A stretch of DNA of 46,350 nt, taken from Clostridiales bacterium. GTDB taxonomy: Bacteria > Bacillota > Clostridia > Christensenellales > CAG-138. The notes under the pieces were generated by a model. It did no database searches and was not told the origin of the DNA. It saw nothing but the letters and a program-made list of their open reading frames with translations. The stretch lies in the NCBI GenBank assembly GCA_024698505.1, contig JAILRE010000055.1:1-46350 (forward strand), given 5' to 3'. This document shows positions 42,076 through 46,350 of this stretch, one piece after another. Numbering within the stretch: the stretch's first letter is position 1; every line of letters starts with the position of its first letter. Made by a program: the position numbers and the translations under genes.

Positions 42076-43347
42076 ATGGCAAAATACACCCACGCGGTCG
42101 CGATAGATCCCGAAAAATGCACGGGCTGCACCACCTGCCTCAGGAGGTGTCCCACCGAGGCCATCAGGATCAGGAACAACAAGGCGGAGATCAACGCCGT
42201 TCAGTGCATCGACTGCGGCGAGTGCATCAGGGTGTGCAAGCACAGCGCGAAGCACGCCTCCTACGATAAGCTCTCCGATCTGGATTTCTCGAAATATCTC
42301 ATCGCGCTTCCCGCGCCGTCGCTTTTCGGGCAGTTCAACCACCTTAACGAAGCGGATTTCGTTATCCAGGGCCTCCTCGATATGGGCTTCTCCGAGGTCT
42401 ACGAGGTGGCGAAGGCGGCCGAGTACGTCACCGATCTCACGAGGATGTACTTAAACGGCCCCGACGCCGTAAAGCCCGCGATAAGCTCCGCATGTCCCGT
42501 AGTCGTAAGGCTCATCAAGCTTCGCTACCCGACTCTTTGCGAACAGCTCGTTCCCATCATGCCCCCTTACGAGCTCGCCGGCAAGCTGGCGAGGGAGAAG
42601 GCCATAGCGGAACATCCCGAGATCGACCCCGAAAACATAAAGACGGTCTTCATATCCCCCTGCCCCGCAAAGGTCAGCTGGGCGAAGAGCGTCATGGAGG
42701 GGCAGACGGTCTACGTCGACTATATCACCTCCATGAACGACGTCTACATGGAGCTTCTCTCCAGGATGAAGCGCGACGCCGTCATATCGGAGGAAGCGGC
42801 CTCCGAGGCCGGAATAGTCGGCATCAGCTGGGCGACGACGAGCGGCGAGGCGGCCTCCCTCATGAACGAGGGGTATCTCGCGGCGGACGGGATAGACAAC
42901 GTCATAAAAGTGCTTGACGACCTTGAAAGCGGCACCGTGAGCGATATTAGCTTCGTGGAGCTGAACGCCTGCAGCCCCGGCTGCGTGGGCGGAGTGCTGG
43001 CTCCCACGAACGGCTACGTCGCGAGGGTGCGCCTGCAGAACCTCAGGAAGATCGGCGGGCTCGTAGTAAAGCCCAACGACATAAACGACGTCGTGCCCGG
43101 CCTTGACGGAGGACACATACCGCCCGAATACACCGAGGCGGAGGCCTTCACCTACATGCCCGAGGGCGCGCCGAATATGCTCGCGATGATGCTCGCCATG
43201 AAAAAGGCGGAGGCGCTTGCCGATAAGCTTCCCAAGAAGGACTGCGGCGCGTGCGGCTCGCCCACCTGCAGAGCGTTCGCTCTGGACGTGGTAAACGGCG
43301 AAGCCAAGCTCGAGGACTGCAAGATAAGGCCTCAGATGGAGGGCTGA
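42076..43347 (+). CDS. Sensory-type [FeFe] hydrogenase-like protein
   Basis: This 423-aa protein has two [4Fe-4S] ferredoxin motifs (Cys 15/18/21/25 and 44/47/50/54). H-cluster motifs follow: L1 SSACP (137-141), L2 SPCPAK (194-199) and L3 ELNACSPGC (295-303). A C-terminal four-Cys FeS domain is seen as KDCGACGSPTCRAF...EDC. In catalytic enzymes L1 is TSCCP, and the first Cys delivers protons; here it is Ala. This matches putative sensory (HydS-type) hydrogenases instead of fast H2 producers. It lies between two GHKL/DRTGG gene pairs, consistent with a role in sensing H2 or redox state. GAGAGGGCGGC precedes the ATG. Confidence 0.88.
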   Translation: MAKYTHAVAIDPEKCTGCTTCLRRCPTEAIRIRNNKAEINAVQCIDCGECIRVCKHSAKHASYDKLSDLDFSKYLIALPAPSLFGQFNHLNEADFVIQGLLDMGFSEVYEVAKAAEYVTDLTRMYLNGPDAVKPAISSACPVVVRLIKLRYPTLCEQLVPIMPPYELAGKLAREKAIAEHPEIDPENIKTVFISPCPAKVSWAKSVMEGQTVYVDYITSMNDVYMELLSRMKRDAVISEEAASEAGIVGISWATTSGEAASLMNEGYLAADGIDNVIKVLDDLESGTVSDISFVELNACSPGCVGGVLAPTNGYVARVRLQNLRKIGGLVVKPNDINDVVPGLDGGHIPPEYTEAEAFTYMPEGAPNMLAMMLAMKKAEALADKLPKKDCGACGSPTCRAFALDVVNGEAKLEDCKIRPQMEG

Positions 43348-43412
43348 AGGTGTTTTCGAAGCTAAATGCAAGGGGACGCCGTAAGGCCCGGAATAACAAA
43401 GGGAGAAAACAA

Positions 43413-43763
43413 ATGCTTACAGTTGAAAAACTTGCCGAAAAGCTCGGCCTCGCAGTGATAGAGCTTCCCGAGCCCGACCGTGAGATCACGGGCGGCTACG
43501 CGGGGGATCTGTTGAGCTGGGTCATGGGCAGAGCCCGTATGGGCGACGCGTGGGTCACCATCATGTCCAACATGAACGTCTCCGCCGTCGCGCAGCTGGC
43601 GGACGTCGCGTGCGTGGTATTCGCGGAGGGCGTGGTCCCCGATAAGGAAGCGCTCGACAGGGCGCGCATGCACGGCGTCAACATGCTGGGCAGCGGCAAG
43701 GGCATATTCGAGCTCTGCGCGGATATAGCGTCCGCAATGGCCGAATACGCGGAAAGGGACTGA
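43413..43763 (+). CDS. DRTGG-domain protein 2
   Basis: This 116-aa protein is a shorter DRTGG-like domain: LTVEKLAEKLGLAVIELPEP, REITGGYAGDLLSWVMGR and DVACVVFAEGVVPDKEAL. It follows the sensory hydrogenase by 65 nt, with AAAGGGAG before the ATG. It is not a copy of DRTGG protein 1 at the sequence level but shares the fold pattern. The ligand is unknown. Confidence 0.82.
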   Translation: MLTVEKLAEKLGLAVIELPEPDREITGGYAGDLLSWVMGRARMGDAWVTIMSNMNVSAVAQLADVACVVFAEGVVPDKEALDRARMHGVNMLGSGKGIFELCADIASAMAEYAERD

Positions 43764-43767
43764 TAAG

Positions 43768-44487
43768 ATGGCGCTCTTTACCTACGATCTGCACGTGCAT
43801 TCATGCCTCTCCCCCTGCGGGGACGACGAGATGACTCCGTGCAACATCGCCGGTATGGCGTTCATCGCGGGCGTTAAGATCGTGGCGCTCACGGATCACA
43901 ACTCCTGCAAGAACTGTCCCGCCTTCTTCAAAGCCTGCGAGGAATACGGCGTTACGCCCGTCGCCGGCTGCGAGCTGACTACTTCGGAAGAGATCCACAT
44001 GGTCTGCCTGTTTGAAGGCCTGAAACAGGCGCTCGATTTCGACGAGGCTATCCAGCCTTACAGGATGAAGCTCAAGAACCGCGTGGAGATATTCGGCAGT
44101 CAGCCGATAATGAAGGAGGACGACGAGATAACGGGGGAGGATCCCTGGTTCCTTCCGGCCGCGACTTCGCTTTCGCTCTCGGAAGCGGCGGCCATGGTGA
44201 GGGAGATGGGCGGCATTGCCTACCCGGCCCACATCGACAGGGAATCGAACGGTCTTCTCGCGATACTCGGCATGTTCCCCGACGAGCCGGTTTTCGATCT
44301 TTGCGAGGTCAGGGATAAGGAGAACGCCGAAAAGCTCTCCGGCGGAAGACGGGTAGTCGTCTCGTCCGACGCGCACAGGCTCACCGATTTTGCGGTAACG
44401 CTGAATCACATGGAGCTCGACTGCGATCCCGAAGCCTCTCCCGAGGAAGTGCGTCACGCGCTGTTTGAAAAATTGAAAGGAAATTAA
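43768..44487 (+). CDS. PHP-domain metal-dependent phosphoesterase
   Basis: This 239-aa protein has the PHP metal-site motifs LHVHSCLSPCG (about 8-18), ALTDHNS (about 40-46), GCELTTSEEIH (about 66-76), AYPAHIDR and a late VVSSDAHRL. PHP proteins hydrolyse phosphoesters, including small nucleotides, with two or three metal ions. It starts 2 nt after the stop of DRTGG 2. PHP genes at this place are a known part of hydrogenase clusters, for example the one in Thermotoga, but their role is unclear. Confidence 0.9.
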   Translation: MALFTYDLHVHSCLSPCGDDEMTPCNIAGMAFIAGVKIVALTDHNSCKNCPAFFKACEEYGVTPVAGCELTTSEEIHMVCLFEGLKQALDFDEAIQPYRMKLKNRVEIFGSQPIMKEDDEITGEDPWFLPAATSLSLSEAAAMVREMGGIAYPAHIDRESNGLLAILGMFPDEPVFDLCEVRDKENAEKLSGGRRVVVSSDAHRLTDFAVTLNHMELDCDPEASPEEVRHALFEKLKGN

Positions 44488-44497
44488 GGAGGCGCAA

Positions 44498-45046
44498 ATG
44501 AAGGAGCTCTCGCTCAACATACTCGATATCGCCCAGAACTCGATCCATGCCGAGGCCTCGCTCGTGACCATAAGGCTCACCGAGACGGAGACCACGCTCA
44601 AGCTCGAGATAATCGACGACGGCAAGGGTATGAGCGCGGCGTTCCTCGAAAGGGTGACCGACCCGTTCTCCACCACCAGAACGACCCGCAAGGTCGGCAT
44701 GGGGCTGCCGCTTCTGAAGCTTGCGGCGGAGCAGACGGGAGGATACCTCAGCATATCTTCGCGCGAAAGGGCCCTTCACCCGGAGGACCACGGCACGGAG
44801 GTCACCGCCTTCTTCCACAAGGACCATCTGGATTTCACCCCCCTGGGGGACGTGATCTCCACGGTGGTATCGCTCGTGCAGGGCAGTCCCGACGTGGACT
44901 TCTGCTTCCTGCACCTGCTGCCGGGAAAACGGGTCGAGCTCGACACGAGGGAGCTCCGCGAGGTGCTGGGCGATATACCGCTCTCCTCGCCCGAGGTGCT
45001 CGTGTGGATAAGGGATACGCTCGAGGAACAGTATTCCGGCGAATAA
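44498..45046 (+). CDS. Orphan histidine-kinase-like ATPase domain protein
   Basis: This 182-aa protein holds a HATPase_c domain only: N-box LNILDIAQNSIHAEA (about 5-19), G1 EIIDDGKGM (about 39-47), DPFSTTRTTRKVGMGLPLLK (F- and G2-boxes). A C-terminal extension without a clear motif follows. There is no sensor, HisKA or receiver domain, so it cannot be a complete two-component kinase on its own. It stands 10 nt after the PHP gene with AAGGAGG before the ATG. Confidence 0.85.
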   Translation: MKELSLNILDIAQNSIHAEASLVTIRLTETETTLKLEIIDDGKGMSAAFLERVTDPFSTTRTTRKVGMGLPLLKLAAEQTGGYLSISSRERALHPEDHGTEVTAFFHKDHLDFTPLGDVISTVVSLVQGSPDVDFCFLHLLPGKRVELDTRELREVLGDIPLSSPEVLVWIRDTLEEQYSGE

Positions 45047-45129
45047 AACTCTTTACACCCCGGAGCGTCCGGCTCCGGTAACAATTACGGAAAAGCAAAT
45101 CACCAATCATAATGAAAGGACAAGTGATC

Positions 45130-45498
45130 ATGAAATCTTTGGAAGAACTCAAAGCGATCCGCGAGAGGATGCAGAACAAGGTCATCCTTCGCGAGGGATC
45201 CGCTGAAAAGCGCATCGTAGTCGGCATGGCGACCTGCGGTATTGCCGCCGGCGCCCGCCCCGTTCTCAACACCTTCGTTGAGGAGATCGCAAAGCGCAAC
45301 CTCACCGGCACCGTCGAGGTCGGTCAGACCGGCTGCATCGGCATGTGCCGCTTCGAGCCGATCGTCGAGGTATTCGAAGGCGATTCCCGCGTTACCTACG
45401 TTCACGTTGACCCCGCAAAGGCCAAGGAGATCGTTGAAAAGCACATCGTGGGCGGCGAGCCCATTGTCGAGTACACCGTCGGCGCGGCGGAAAAATAA
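45130..45498 (+). CDS. [2Fe-2S] ferredoxin-like protein with three visible Cys
   Basis: This 122-aa protein has a thioredoxin-like ferredoxin fold: VVGMATCGIAAGARPV, then QTGCIGMCRFEPIVEV. The usual ligand set is four Cys (C-x4-C and C-x3-C); here only three are visible, with the first pair reduced to one Cys. Homologues with this GMATCGIAAGA pattern stand at the same place in other Clostridia hydrogenase clusters, so it is probably a true variant. The ATG at 45130 follows AAAGGAC. It precedes the NuoF/HydB-like gene by 15 nt. Confidence 0.82.
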   Translation: MKSLEELKAIRERMQNKVILREGSAEKRIVVGMATCGIAAGARPVLNTFVEEIAKRNLTGTVEVGQTGCIGMCRFEPIVEVFEGDSRVTYVHVDPAKAKEIVEKHIVGGEPIVEYTVGAAEK

Positions 45499-45513
45499 CG
45501 GAGGGTCAGTATT

Positions 45514-46350
45514 ATGATTCGTACACACGTTTTGATTTGCGGCGGTACAGGCTGCACCAGCGGCGGCAGTCAGCAGATTGCCGACAGGCTCAAGGAAGAG
45601 CTCGTAAGGCTCGGTCTTGAGGACGAGATCCAGGTCATCCGCACCGGCTGCTTCGGCCTCTGCGCCATGGGTCCCATCATGATCGTCTACCCCGAGGGCA
45701 CCTATTACAGCCGTGTAAAGCCCGAGGACGTCACCGAGATCGCCGAGGAGCATTTCCTCAAGGGCCGTATCGTTGAGCGTCTCGTCCATAAGGAGACCGC
45801 GGGCCAGAAGCTCGAGGACGTTCCCGCTCTCGGCGAGACCAACTTCTACAAGACTCAGAAGCGCGTCGCGCTGCGCAACTGCGGCGTCATCAATCCCGAG
45901 AACATCGAAGAGTACATCGCCATGGACGGCTATGCGGCTCTTGGCAAGGTCCTCACCGAGATGACTCCTCAGGAGGTTATCGACGTCATGAAGAAGTCCG
46001 GCCTCCGCGGCCGCGGCGGCGCAGGCTTCCCCACCGGCATGAAGTGGCAGTTCGCCGCTGCGAATCAGGCCGATCAGAAGTACGTCGTCTGCAACGCCGA
46101 CGAGGGCGACCCCGGCGCGTTCATGGACCGTTCCGTTCTTGAGGGCGACCCCCACGCCGTTCTCGAGGCTATGGCCATCGCCGGCTACGCCATCGGCGCT
46201 TCCAAGGGTTACATCTACGTCCGCGCGGAGTACCCCATCGCCGTTGAGCGTCTGAAGATCGCCATCGGTCAGGCCCGTGAGTACGGCCTGCTCGGCGAGG
46301 ATATCTTCGGCACCGGCTTCAATTTCGATATCGACATCCGTCTCGGCGCG
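45514..46350 (+). CDS. hydB: NuoF/HydB-like flavoprotein subunit, cut by the window end
   Basis: The first 279 codons are present and the frame is open at the window edge. An N-terminal thioredoxin-like [2Fe-2S] domain (LICGGTGCTSGG and RTGCFGLCAMGP, four Cys) is followed by the NuoF core with SGLRGRGGAGFPTGMKW (FMN/NADH-binding Gly-rich loop) and CNADEGDPGAFMDRSVLEGD. In bifurcating [FeFe] hydrogenases this subunit (HydB) holds FMN and the NAD site. GGAGGG precedes the ATG. A catalytic HydA is expected to follow but lies outside the window. The symbol is by analogy with HydB. Confidence 0.92.
   Translation, partial: MIRTHVLICGGTGCTSGGSQQIADRLKEELVRLGLEDEIQVIRTGCFGLCAMGPIMIVYPEGTYYSRVKPEDVTEIAEEHFLKGRIVERLVHKETAGQKLEDVPALGETNFYKTQKRVALRNCGVINPENIEEYIAMDGYAALGKVLTEMTPQEVIDVMKKSGLRGRGGAGFPTGMKWQFAAANQADQKYVVCNADEGDPGAFMDRSVLEGDPHAVLEAMAIAGYAIGASKGYIYVRAEYPIAVERLKIAIGQAREYGLLGEDIFGTGFNFDIDIRLGA

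Overview
The window looks like part of a chromosome from a moderately high-GC anaerobic Firmicute, probably a gut or rumen Clostridia lineage. This is inferred from strong AGGAGG-type ribosome binding sites, many TTGACA/TATAAT promoters spaced 17 bp apart, a dockerin protein with PEPT linkers, a complete citrate lyase operon and an [FeFe]-hydrogenase operon with NuoE/NuoF-like subunits. I cannot name a genus.

Layout. 1-447: non-coding, hairpin-rich DNA with two 100-bp-period structured units, next to tRNA-Arg(CCU). 638-3240 (minus): a probable operon of an unknown 183-aa protein, a strongly structured intergenic element bounded by a 17-bp inverted repeat, a stand-alone group-II-like reverse transcriptase (RT) and a SAM methyltransferase. 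3382-4713 (minus): a tail-anchored surface protein. 4889-6827 (minus): a coupled glycosyltransferase/acyltransferase pair. 7299-14057 (plus): a 2252-aa secreted multidomain protein with OB-fold repeats, a CehA/McbA-type PHP domain and a C-terminal dockerin. 14117-17733: a YibE/F membrane protein, then minus-strand small genes (unknown, USP-like, LOG-like, solute-binding).

17943-25474 (plus): a citrate lyase operon, citD-citE-citF-citC-TPR protein-citXG fusion-murI-Nudix hydrolase, almost entirely with touching or overlapping starts and stops. CitD/E/F form the lyase, CitC acetylates it, and CitX and CitG make and attach its prosthetic group. 25533-26741 (minus): a Cys-rich protein and a thioredoxin-reductase-like enzyme. 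26947-29067 (plus): a small membrane protein and three lipoproteins. 29305-32566 (minus): clpB preceded by a ribbon-helix-helix regulator. 32567-33000: intergenic repeats. 33000-36118: an isolated phage neck/tail-like cassette with no visible capsid, portal, large terminase or integrase.

36178-40234: a lipoprotein with BNR/Asp-box motifs, a zinc-ribbon ORF, a macro-domain protein with an extra C-terminal domain, a heptamer tandem repeat, lgt and a small membrane protein. 40673 to the window end (plus): a hydrogenase/redox-signalling operon containing NuoE-like, DRTGG, RsbW-like ATPase, sensory-type [FeFe] hydrogenase, a second DRTGG, PHP, HATPase and [2Fe-2S] proteins, and a NuoF/HydB-like subunit cut by the window edge.

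The strongest candidate for something undescribed is the RT locus. Its gene and RNA-structure layout resembles a retron (an inverted-repeat-bounded structured RNA directly upstream of an RT, then a coupled partner gene), but the RT itself is not of the retron type.
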